Shown piece by piece: positions 12,166 to 22,425 of a stretch of 64,000 bases of DNA (position 1 is its first letter; each line of letters starts with the position of its first letter). Source of the stretch: Helichrysum umbraculigerum (lineage: Eukaryota; Streptophyta; Magnoliopsida; Asterales; Asteraceae); NCBI GenBank assembly GCA_949592205.1, contig CATIUR010000003.1, positions 159,701,759 to 159,765,758 of the forward strand, written 5' to 3'. The position numbers and the translations under genes are program-made. The notes under the pieces are model-generated. The model saw only the letters and a list, made by a program, of their open reading frames with translations. It ran no database searches and was not told where the DNA came from.

Positions 12166-12758
12166 ATGAGATGATGACTTAAGTTCAAATGAGTATGGGT
12201 AAAATGGTTGAGAATGGGGGAATGAATTTCATCCATTGGATCAACATAATCAAGGGTCCACAATTAATCCTCAAATTTTTAAATTTTTAACATGCTGAAA
12301 CTAAATTTTGGGCGGAGGGGTATTTTGGTAATTTTACACATCAATTTAATTAGGTTCTTTTTTTCTTTTCAAACACAATGTTCATCCCGTTCCTCATTTC
12401 CCTCTCTCTCTAGTTGCTCCTCCATACCTGCTACACAAAAAAAATTCAGGTAATGTTCGATTTTATGAATCTAACTGCATTTTCTTATCTAAATCGAAGT
12501 ATTCTTTGTGTCAAGCTTGCTTGAATCATCTTTTACATCATTGTTTTTGATCAATTTTGAGTTCTACAAACCCTAATGCAAAAAAACCCCAAAATTGACG
12601 AATATTTGAGTTAAATCTTGAAGTTCTTAGTTTAATTGAAGTTTTATTTGTTTATGAGAGTGCGATTAAACGTAGTTTGATCGATTTCATTTTTTAGAAA
12701 CCCTAGGGTTTAATACGCAAGTGATGTTAGCTTTTTTTGACTAATTTTGTTTTGTCAG

Positions 12759-12840
12759 ATGGATATTCGTGATGAACTAGAACTCACAAATGCTTCAGAC
12801 TTTCCCATTGCTGCAGTTCCAGTCAATACTCATCCAGAAG
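12759..12840 (+). CDS. Start exon of an unrecognised gene inside the MULE
   Basis: ATG follows a TTTTGTCAG acceptor and opens MDIRDELELTN…, ending at donor GTATGT after PVNTHPEG. A possible 5'-UTR exon ends ATTCAG|GTAATG at 12448. The left terminal region of a MULE often serves as a promoter, so this looks like a real transcript start. No downstream exon in the same gene is convincing. It may be the start of a MULE-borne FAR1-like protein or of a captured gene; I cannot tell which. Confidence 0.4.
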
Positions 12841-13042
12841 GTATGTTAATGCATCCACATTTACCATATGTGGTAATATCAGTGTTTGATGTTAGTGATT
12901 TCATGATTTGTTTGATTATGTTATGTATTTGTACATATATCTGGTGTATTTTATATTTGATAATTATTTTATTAGGTTAATGATTCAACATGATTTTTTG
13001 TAAGTCCTTAAGGGATTAATGAGATAGTTTTACTTTTTGCGA

Positions 13043-13664
13043 TATCCAATATGCACGTCAAGTGTTTGACGAAATGCACCAACCAAACTACTTCTCTTGG
13101 AACACGCTCATTAGAGCTTTTTACGATACCGACGATGCAGTAGAAGCTTTACTTTTGTTTAGAAAAATGTTTGAGTATATGAAAACGAGTAGGATTGAAG
13201 AAGGGAAGCAAACACATTGAGTTTTGTTGAAACTTGGGTTAGATAATGATGGGATTGTGTTAAGTAATTTGGTTCGGATGTATGTTGTGTGTGGTGCTTT
13301 GGAGGATGCTTATGTGTTGTTTCATAAAAATGATGAGATGAAATCGGATATAGTTCAAGTTGTTTTATGGAATGTGATGGTGGATGGGTATGTAAGGCTT
13401 GGGGAAGTTGAGAATGCGCGGAAACTGTTTGATGAAATGCCTCAACGAAGTGTAGTGTCATGGAATTCCATGATTTCTGGGTACACACAGAATGGTTTTT
13501 TTTATCGAAGCCCTTGAATTGTTTAGGGAAATGCAAAGGGAAGATGATGATGGTGTAACGCCGAATTACATTACTTTGGTAAGTGTATTACCAGTGGTTT
13601 CAAGACTTGGTGCACTTGAGATAGGGAAATGGGTGCATTTTTATGCACTTAAGAACAACATATA
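13043..13664 (+). pseudogene. Pentatricopeptide-repeat (PPR) gene fragment captured by the MULE
   Basis: Several PPR units of the plant-specific P-L-S kind are readable: ARQVFDEMHQPNYFSWNTLI, then VVLWNVMVDGYVRLGEVENA, then ARKLFDEMPQRSVVSWNSMI, then an ALELFREMQ unit and LGALEIGKWVHFYALK. The DEMP…WN(S/T)MI pattern is diagnostic. There is an in-frame TGA after GKQTH (13217-13219), a +1 shift at the T-run near 13496-13503, and a stop right after the last unit. It lacks a start, a targeting peptide and most repeats. PPR proteins edit or process organelle RNA; this fragment cannot do so. Its position between the MULE ends indicates capture. Confidence 0.85.
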
Positions 13665-13845
13665 AATGTTCATGTATATGTTAACTTTGTTTAATACGTT
13701 ATGACATTTGAATACCTTAGTTTGTTATACTTTGTTCATGTTATTGCTTGTTATTGTTACTGCTACTGCTTGTTGTTTTAATTTTTTGTTAGCTGTTGTG
13801 TGTTTGTGGTTGTTTTTGTTTATTGCTACTGCTTGTTGTTTGTGG

Positions 13846-13947
13846 TACCACATCTGGTATCATGTATTACCACATCTGGTATCATGTATTACCACATGTG
13901 GTATCAAGTATTACCACATGTGGTACCAAGTATTACCACATGTGGTA
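13846..13947 (+). repeat. Tandem array of TACCACATGTGGTA palindromes, exact 22-bp period
   Basis: Five palindromes start at 13846, 13868, 13890, 13912 and 13934, all exactly 22 bp apart. The first two carry ATCTGG in place of ATGTGG. The 8-bp spacers are near-identical (tcatgtat or tcaagtat). The perfect core contains the E-box palindrome CACATGTG. Confidence 0.95.
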
Positions 13948-14977
13948 CCATTTTTTGTCTTGTATTTCTGTCCAATTACTTAATTATTATTATATTAATT
14001 TATGTGTTTTGTGTTATATTTATTGCAGTTGCAAAGGGTACTTCATCTAAACCTATTATTGCCGAATACATCAAATAGAAGCAGAGAGATATGAATTTAA
14101 TGATCAAGTACAGTTATATCGGATGCGACTCGAAAGTAGTCTATTAATGTTTTATCAGATATTTTTGAATGTGGTTGTTTGTGATGATATGAATTTAATG
14201 ATCAAGTACAGTTATATGGGTTATGTTTAAGTACAGTATTATGGTAAAAGTACATTTTGTAGGCTAAAAGTACAGTTTTATGTTACGTACTTAGATTTTT
14301 ATGGTTTTTGTTCAGTTTTTTAAATGTTTTCATGTGTATGCCTTTTTCTTGTTTTAACCAACTTCTACGATATTTTTAGATTCAATAACACATGTGGTAC
14401 CTTATAGTATCACATGTGATACATCATTTTTTTAAAGTACTATTTGTGGTAGCAACTACCACATATGGTAACAACTAGTACCACATGTGATACTGCATAG
14501 TACCACATTCAGTAGTGTATATTACCTCATAGTATCATGTAGCAACCAATATTTTTTATGGTTTAAAATTATGTTTTCTGTACACAAAGTTTCACATATT
14601 CATGTAGTAGCTATAAATATATATATATTTTTATAAGTACATATGATGCTTTCATGCAGTAGCTGTAATTATTCAAGTGGAATATTTGTTTACCACATGT
14701 GGTAACTCATAGTACCTCATGTGGTAACCCATTATACAATATTTGATACCTTTTATTACCACATGTGGTACGTTATAATACCACACATGGTAAATTACAG
14801 AGCTAATTTGTTAACATATATTATTTGAATATAAAATGCGGAACCTCATAATATCACATATATTCACCTATAATTTTTGATTATCTCATGTGGTAATGCA
14901 TAATATCACAAGTGGTAATGCATTACCACATGTGGTATTTAAGGCTGTACCACTTGTTTAAATAACTTCTATGATAT

Positions 14978-15102
14978 TTAGGGTTTAGGAGTTATGGTTT
15001 AGAAGGGTTCAAGGTTTAGGGTTTATAAATATTTAGGGTTTAGCGCTTCGTACAGCGTTTAGGTGTTTAGGGTTTGGGGTTTAGGGTTTGAGGTTTGGGG
15101 TG
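14978..15102 (+). repeat. Degenerate plant telomere-like repeats
   Basis: At least eight TTTAGGG or near-TTTAGGG units (for example ggtttaggg, tgtttaggg, ggtttgggg) in about 125 bp. All are in one orientation, inside the MULE and between two palindrome clusters. Confidence 0.75.
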
Positions 15103-15514
15103 TATTACCTATATTACCACATGTGGTATCATTTTTTACCACATGTGGTAACTCGTGGTATCACATGTGGTAATCCATCATAAAATATCTGATACCTTTT
15201 ATTACAACATATGGTACGTTATAATACCACACATGGTAAATCATAGAACTAATTTGTTGACATACATTATTTGAATATCACATTTGGAACCTCATACTAT
15301 CACATATATTCACCTACACTGTTTGATTATCACATGAGGTACTATAAGTTACCACATGTGGTAAGTCATACTACCACATGTGGTACCTTTATTATTATTA
15401 TAAACAAGTATCTCATTATTATAAAAGAACAAGTTACTGACAAACAAATAAACATAGTTAATCAAATCATCTTTTTAATCTAATAACACTTTGTTCTTAA
15501 GAGCATAGACGGTT

Positions 15515-15935
15515 TTAATCTAATAACATTTTGTTCTTAAAAGCATAGACACTTTGTAACTCTTCAAACTCTTCAATTGTCATCATGCGCTCCTTCTCGT
15601 GCTTCTCCTGTTTGCCTTTCTTTCTCTTCTGCCTATTTTTTAGCTTCTGCTTTCTTCTTATCACATGTTATTCCTTATCAACTTCATGCACTCATCAAAT
15701 GTTGATGTTGCTTCATTTGATAGTTTGTCATATACACTTGTCTCTGTGACCCTCTTTCTTTTCAACTCAGCTGGTATCAAATTCTTCATCCATCGTTGTA
15801 AGACATATTGTTTTGGTATATATTCAATATTCATATTTTTTAATACACAAAAAACATGCCTACACAAGAATCCTCGACAAACAATCTTTTTACAGCTACA
15901 TTCAACTGTACCATCTTCTATCTTGTAAATTACCT
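15515..15935 (-). pseudogene. FAR1-related / MULE transposase C-terminal fragment (SWIM zinc finger)
   Basis: On the minus strand the frame reads YKIEDGTVECSCKKIVCRG followed by FLCRHVFCVLKNMNIEYIP and QYVLQRWMKN. The CxC…CxH arrangement is the SWIM zinc finger, and the following LxxRW block is typical of FAR1-RELATED SEQUENCE proteins and the MULE transposases they derive from. A coding tail ending DECMKLIRNNM stops at 15661-15663; a Lys/Glu-rich continuation to 15515 is broken by a stop. The FAR1 DNA-binding and catalytic MULE domains are missing. Orientation is opposite to the 12759 exon and the PPR fragment. It may be the relic of the element's own transposase or a captured FRS gene. Confidence 0.75.
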
Positions 15936-17151
15936 TAACTCATGTACATAGAAAGAATCGAGTAAACTAGTCAGATTCACATAATAGATTGCATCACAAT
16001 TGGTAGTTTAAATTACCACATGTGGTAGTGAATAATACCACATGTGGTAATGAAATGATACCACATGTGGTAGTGCATATTATCACATGAGATACCACTA
16101 GCTGCAACATGTGATACCAAGACAGAGTCAAAGTTGATAATTTTTATGAAACATGTTTTCAAAGCTAATTTACGTTATAAACATGTTTTCAAAGCTAATT
16201 TACCTTATAATCATATGTGGTAATGTCTAATACCATATATGATAATGTCTAATACCACATGTGGTAATACGAGATTTCACAGTTTGCATTATACCACATG
16301 TCATATTTTAGCTATTACCACACGTGGTATAATCCAGTTCTATAATTTTGTATGATAACGTTTACCACAACCTACTACCATATGTGGTAGGAGCTAGTTT
16401 CTCTAATTTCATATCTTACCGTTTACCACTAGCTACCATTCAGTTTTCATGGAAGTACTAGCTATTACCACATGTGATATAAATCAGTTTTCACTATTTT
16501 TATACCTGTAGCTTTTGCTGTTTATGGCTGTTTTACAACTTGTTCAAATCCTTCAATTTCAACCATCTGCAATCATGTAAATTCCAAACAAATCATAACC
16601 TCAATATTGATGAGTGATAACGAAAATGAGTATAAACTTGAATTTTCCAAAACAGTCTCTTTCAAGCATTTCATCGAACATGTACTATGCATTCCATGAA
16701 ACCATTATAATCAATAACAAATAGGTTCAAAATTATCACCAAATTAACAAATCTTCCAACTACAAAATAGAATATGAATCGCAGCAAATTTTAAGAAGAA
16801 TCATCAAGCATATGTGCTTGATAAATTTCAAAAAGAACAATATGAGAAGAAAATTAACTAGAATAAGATGAAATCAGTTGAATCTAGTACGAATTGATGC
16901 GAATTAGTGATGATCGTACCTTTGATTTGGTGATTTCTGTGTCATTGTTGATGATTTCTTAAACCATAGCTCAAGTACGAGAGGTATCTGTGTGTTCTTT
17001 TTGTTTCAGGTAATGAAATATTAGAAAATTATTTAATTAGTATAGTAATTGTCAAAGGACGAAAATACCCCTCCAGGTTTGATGGAATTGGACGGCTATG
17101 ATTCATGCTTCCATTCTTTTTGGATTTGTTGTACTCAAAAGAACGCAAGTC

Positions 17152-17564
17152 ATGAGATGATATGAATGAGTAATTATAAATATTTAATACAGTAATAATT
17201 AAGGGCGCTGATATATAAAACACATATTTTGTTACATATACCACAATTATGCATTAATATATTTGTACAGTCTGCTTTAATACTTGTGTAGTATGGTGTA
17301 AGTATCATTTTTGATGTTGTATATATCAATTCTCAAAAATTAATGATAATAAATAATAATAACATATAATAATACTGTACTATATAATATTTCCTGAAAA
17401 GCATATATTAGTTGATGACCTGAGAAACCGTCAGTCCACCACCAGACTATCATCCCTATTACCCAAAGAAGAAAAACCTCATTTATTACAATCTTTTTAG
17501 AATAATCTCTATGACACACAAATATCCCCATCTCAATTTTGAATTTCAATTTCTCTGGTGTGAG

Positions 17565-17567
<3 letters not shown>
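17152..17567. other. Spacer upstream of the HD2 gene
   Basis: AT-rich, holding the right MULE target duplication (17152-17161). It must contain any proximal promoter of the HD2 gene. The sequence tctcatgac/cttcatgc provides no motif I would name with confidence. Confidence 0.4.

Positions 17568-17612
<45 letters not shown>
17568..17612 (+). repeat. Poly(A) tract of about 45 in the HD2 5' region
   Basis: An uninterrupted A run ending 62 bases before the HD2 start codon. It may lie in the promoter or 5' UTR and could exclude nucleosomes. It could also be a remnant of an inserted poly(A) tail. Confidence 0.9.
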
Positions 17613-17614
<2 letters not shown>

Positions 17615-17673
17615 AAGGCGCTGTGTGTGAGTTCCGGCGACGGTGAAACCCTAATTCCCTCCTTCATCAAACA

Positions 17674-19177
17674 ATGGCAATCGAATTTTGGAGTAAGAAC
17701 TCTCTCATCTTTCGGTCACACGATTCATGTTTTTTCTTTATAATTTTTATTCTTTCCTTTTTTTTTATATATATATAAATTGATTGATGATGATGATGAT
17801 GTGATTCATTTTTCCGCCAGCATGTTTGTTTGTGTCTCATTAAATCGTTTGTTGTTGTTGTTTTTTTAAAAAATTTTAAAAAACGTTTCTTTGTGTGACA
17901 CAGTTAAATTGAAACCCTATTTCCATCTCTACTAAACAATGCCACTAGAATTTTGGACTAACAAATTCTTATCTTTCTATTTCATTATATTTTTTGTAGA
18001 CATTTGCTCTTTGTTATGAACAATTCTTGTGGTTTATTCCTTTTAATCCAATTCTAGTTTTTTTATTTTTTTTTTATTTTTTTTTTTACCGAGAATGTTT
18101 ACGTCTGATCTATGTTTGTGGCCTTTGGACATATGTTTGGCAGTTTGGGAACTTGAATTTATTGTGTTATATATCCGGACTATTTATCTGTTGCGTTATT
18201 TTCGGAGTCCATTTGATGCCTGTTTTAACCTAGCGCGTGCCACATCTCCCTAGCTATCGTTTAATTGTTGCTGCCTCATGTATCCTTCTGATCCAGATGT
18301 TAAGGTTAAAAAGGGACAGCAAGTACATGTGGACATTGAACAACCGAAACTCTTGCATCTTAACAATGTATAACCTTTCTTCCAAATAATATGTGATGTA
18401 TGCTCGTATTTGTTCCTTTTGAATGTATTAACACCAACTTGGTACGCAGGCGCACCTTCGGGTATCCAAGCACCCGAAAGATGAGTATGTTAGCCTCCCT
18501 GTGAAACTCGAAGGCCAAAAGAAGTTTGACATTGCATCACTTCATCCGAAGAGCTGTCCTCAGCAGCTCTTCGACCTAGTCTTCCCACAGAGTTTCACAC
18601 TGTCACATACCAGGACCGGCACTGTATACTTTCAAGGGTACACAACCGACCAACCCGCCGATCTAGATGATGAATATCCTTTTTTTATGGCTGACTTCTG
18701 TTTTTTATAAATTCCGGTCCATCATGTCACATTAATTATATTATTATCTATCTATCAGTCGTTGGCTTTTTTGTGTTTTTTTCCCTAAGTTGCGTATCCT
18801 TGACCTGCTTTCCTTTTTGCCGTGTCATCACTCTCTCTCTCTCTGGTGATTATGGTAAGTGTACCTCTACTGCACCTTCATGTTTACTGCTATTTAGATG
18901 GTGTTTTGGATTTCTTATCTAGTTGTTTATCTTCTCAAAGACAAGCAGGTTATTGTCACCGCTTATTCACTTATTTTTTTTTACTGTAATAAGCACTAAA
19001 TAATAAGCGGGTAGCTACTTGCTTTCTTCGGTAAGCAAATAAGCTTAAAACATAAGCAATCCCAAACACCCTGATACTTTATGTCGATTCTTACTATGTA
19101 TATTTTCTCGTTTTTCAGTGTCAGGTGAAGGTGATGTTGGCTCTGTTGATGAGGTACTATGCACATTTATATGCACT

Positions 19178-19218
<41 letters not shown>

Positions 19219-22200
19219 TAGCCTTCTACCCGCACAAAGCGGCGGCGGCATATCGACTTTGACAATTTTACCTTTTTTTGTGTAGGTTGCGTTTATTTTC
19301 AGCTATTATAGAAATGTATAGCGATCTCTGATGGTTTTCGCATAAAATATGTTGCTTTTTAATGCATTTAAGCATCGAAAATGAGAAGTTTTTTTCTAGA
19401 AAAACCTCTTACACGACCGGGCATCCACCTAAACTCGTTAATTTTAATCCATTTGGGATGCTCTTACAATATTTCTAGTCGTTTCTATTTACAAAGTCAT
19501 TTCCATTCACATCTAAACACACTTGTATTGTTGTTTAATGTTGCACCTCTTATTTTGACATTACCCATGAAAAGTTCATAATGCACCTAAATGAATAAAA
19601 CTCTTTAGTCCTTGTTTAAGTGTACAACAATATCATATCTCGAGTCATAGACAGATCGTCTTTGATGACTTGTCCATATTTCTAGTAATCAGTTCCCGAG
19701 TCCTTGTGTAATCGTTCAATAGTTATATTCCAAGTTACTTATGCATCGTATTGCACATTTAGTATATCTCGTAATTTAATTCTTTCAGTTATGTATTAGA
19801 ATTTGGGATTTTTACCACAGTGGTCGGTCAACGGATATCTTTTACTTCCGGTAGTCATGAAATTCGCCTAAAATGAATTTAGAGTAGGCGAAGTAGGCGA
19901 ACCATCTGAAACGTTGACACGTGGCATACAAAATTCGCCTAAAATGAATTATCTAGGCGAAGTAGGCGAATTGTGATGAAGATTGGGCAACTCTTGGGAA
20001 CCGTATCATCTTGGGCAACACTTGTCTTGCGTTGATTGGTGGCGCATGGTTCGCCTAAAATAAATTTCATTTAGGCGAAGTAGGCGAAATGCTTGACTAC
20101 TCCGTGAAAAGCAACCCGTTGACTTGTCCATTTAGGTAATTTTCTCTTAGAATTTTACGTACCAATTATGAATTCATAGTGTATGTAGTTTTTTTTAGTT
20201 TGTGGGGAGTACTACATTAAATACGACCTTTGACATAGAAAAAGGAAGTAACCGTGCGTATTGGGAAAATCTAAAGTCACCCCCAGAATTACTGGGGATA
20301 CCCCCTGGCCCACTTCGGCCCCGTGCAATCCTTTTTCAGGCTAGTTTTATTTAAGATCGGTCCCAGTTCGGTACAGAATCAGTTTTAGTTTTAGACTAAA
20401 TAGGGGGTAGGAATTAGAAAAAGAGGTGGTATACCCAGAAAGTAAAAAAAAAAAGAGCATTATGTGATTGATTAGATGGGTGAAGGGGGGTAAAAGATGG
20501 AAAAAGGTGGGCCACGGGGGTATCTTTAGTAGGACCCGTGCGTATTCCAGTCACACACTTGAAACCGACTATACAAGCCTTCAGTCCACTTTCACAACTT
20601 ACGAAAAGTCAGTATATTCAAAATTTATATTGACCAAAAGTCAAAACACAAAAGTAAAGAAGAACCCGATCTAAATTGTCATCAACAAAACTTTTTCTGA
20701 TGACTAGATCGGAAGTACTGATTGAATTTTGAAATTTACTTAAAAGGGTGTTTGGGGTGGCTTTTTGCTTTCATGCTTTTAGCTTTTTAGCTTATACCCT
20801 CTTATTGTAAAAAGCTAAAAGCCCCATTCTCTTGGCTTCAAGGAAATAAGCTTTTTTGTTGTCAAAAGCTAAAAGCTTGAAAAAGTGTTTGGATTGGCTT
20901 AAGTGTTTTTTTATTGTCAAAAGCTTAAAAGGCTAAAAAGCTAGTATAAAAAGCTAACCCGAACACTTACTCTCATCTGATAAAAATCTACAAGTAAGAA
21001 ATTTTATTTATTCTTTTAAAAAAGCTAATGATACTAACATTAAACAAAATTGTATTAAAAATTTTAAAAAAAAAACAATAAGACAACCCACCAACGAAGA
21101 AAACAGAAATTGAAAAAATTTGAAATGGGTTCAACACAAAATACTACCAATAAACAACATTAAACACCTTAAGAATCTATTGATTTTTTTTCTACAATAA
21201 TTTACTTTTTGAGAAAGAATTCGAACCAATAACGTAACAGACTAAAATTTCAATGCCGGACATTTATATGAACATCAAACAAACAAACAAACAAAATTGC
21301 TCCAAATCAAAGAAATTCCTACCATTTACATAAACCGAAATCCAAATCTAGAAAATTGAAACAGAACGAAAAGGGACGATGTGTAGGTGCATCCGTTGAT
21401 GGATCTGTCTGTAAAAAACACAAAGCACCATAACTAAGTTAAGATACCACTCACAAAAATTTAAAGAAAGATTTTGAAAATCAATTATTTAAAAGCATCA
21501 CCATTAGTCATAAAAAAACGAATCTGGAAGACAAACCTTGAGATAAAACCAAAAGACTTCAATAGCTAGTGATGATGGTGGCGTTTGTGTCGAACCGACG
21601 AACTGTACATTCACTATTTTCAGACTCTGCGAAAAAAAATGAATAAAAAAATAGCAAAACATTACACAAACAATAGTAACTCGCTACAAAATTTCACAAA
21701 TATCGAATGTATTTCTTTCCTGATTTTTTTTTTAATTTTCTTTTGAAAGAGACTCTACCTTTGTACAGAATACCTTTGCTTGTTAATATTTGTACGAAAC
21801 ACACGGTTGCAGTTCGTTTAAACAAAATCCAAGATCATCATTACTTATTTCGGATGGAACTTTGCTCTTCTAATCTCGACATATACCTGTGGATAAACAC
21901 ACAAAAATCTTTAGATCTAACAAAAAATAACCAAAAATATTTAGATCTAACAAAATTAACCAAAAATATTTGGATCCAAAAGAAGCCCACCTCAAAAAGA
22001 TGCCAACAAAGATTTTTTAGTAGATCCCGTAAAGTTTCGTATACGCTTACAGTTGTGGTGTGGTGGTTGTTTAGTTTTGATTGAAAGAAAATCAATAATT
22101 CATTTAGGCTGGTAGCAGCGATCATTGGTGACGTTGAGGAGAAACTCGAGAGTAGTTTATAAGTGTGTGTGTTTTTTACTGTGAATGAAGTGTGTGTTAG

Positions 22201-22364
22201 TTTGGTTTGAGACTTTATATATGTGGAGAGAATAAAGAAGAGATGGATAGATAAAAGAGGGGATGATGATCAGTGGTCTAGATTAACTCTTGATTCAAAT
22301 GAACGGTTAAGATTGTATATTGGCTGAATTTTAAGATAGGGGTGAATGCTTTATATAATAGTAA

Positions 22365-22425
<61 letters not shown>

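Larger units (their letters stand above)
14388..16478. repeat. Dispersed TACCACATGTGGTA palindromes, two clusters
   Basis: About thirty more perfect or one- to three-mismatch copies occur, mostly at 14388-14940, 15112-15390 and 16012-16475. Many lie in pairs 20-24 bp apart. A block of roughly 200 bp at 14690-14890 is repeated at about 15130-15330, with palindromes preserved better than the DNA between them. The clusters flank the SWIM-domain fragment on both sides. They may be transposase or host-factor binding sites; that is inference. Confidence 0.85.
12176..17151. mobile_element. Mutator-like element (Pack-MULE type)
   Basis: 4,976 bp bounded by a perfect 10-bp direct repeat, atgagatgat, at 12166-12175 and 17152-17161, the 9-11 bp target-duplication size of Mutator-like elements. 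The ends form a diverged long terminal inverted repeat: GACTTAAGTTC at the left and GACTTGCGTTC (complement) at the right. Similarity continues inward to a shared GGAGGGGTATTTT motif (12313-12325; complement near 17062-17074). Inside are a spliced start exon, a pentatricopeptide gene fragment, a FAR1/MULE-like SWIM fragment on the minus strand, a telomere-like patch and many palindromes. No complete transposase is present. Confidence 0.8.
19217..22367 (-). mobile_element. Helitron (3.15 kb) in the large HD2 intron
   Basis: On the minus strand it starts A|TCTTTACTATTATATAAAG (5' TC at 22367-22366) and ends with a GC-rich hairpin (CCGC…GCGG, about 19227-19245), then GTAGAAGGCTAGT with CTAGT ending at 19217. 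It sits between A and T of a TA microsatellite, as Helitrons require, and makes no target duplication. No Rep/helicase is encoded, so it is non-autonomous. It contains hairpin repeats (19863-20089) and a MITE-like foldback (20743-20968). No captured gene was recognised. Confidence 0.8.

Noticed and set aside
13159..13536. 125-residue minus-strand frame
   Set aside because: Antisense to the PPR fragment, whose repeat motifs are unmistakable on the plus strand.
14978..15102. A true telomere or chromosome end
   Set aside because: The repeats are degenerate, only about 125 bp, and lie inside a transposon.
13846..16478. Regular repeats with spacers as a CRISPR array
   Set aside because: This is plant nuclear DNA, spacers are nearly identical and 8 bp long, and no cas gene is present.
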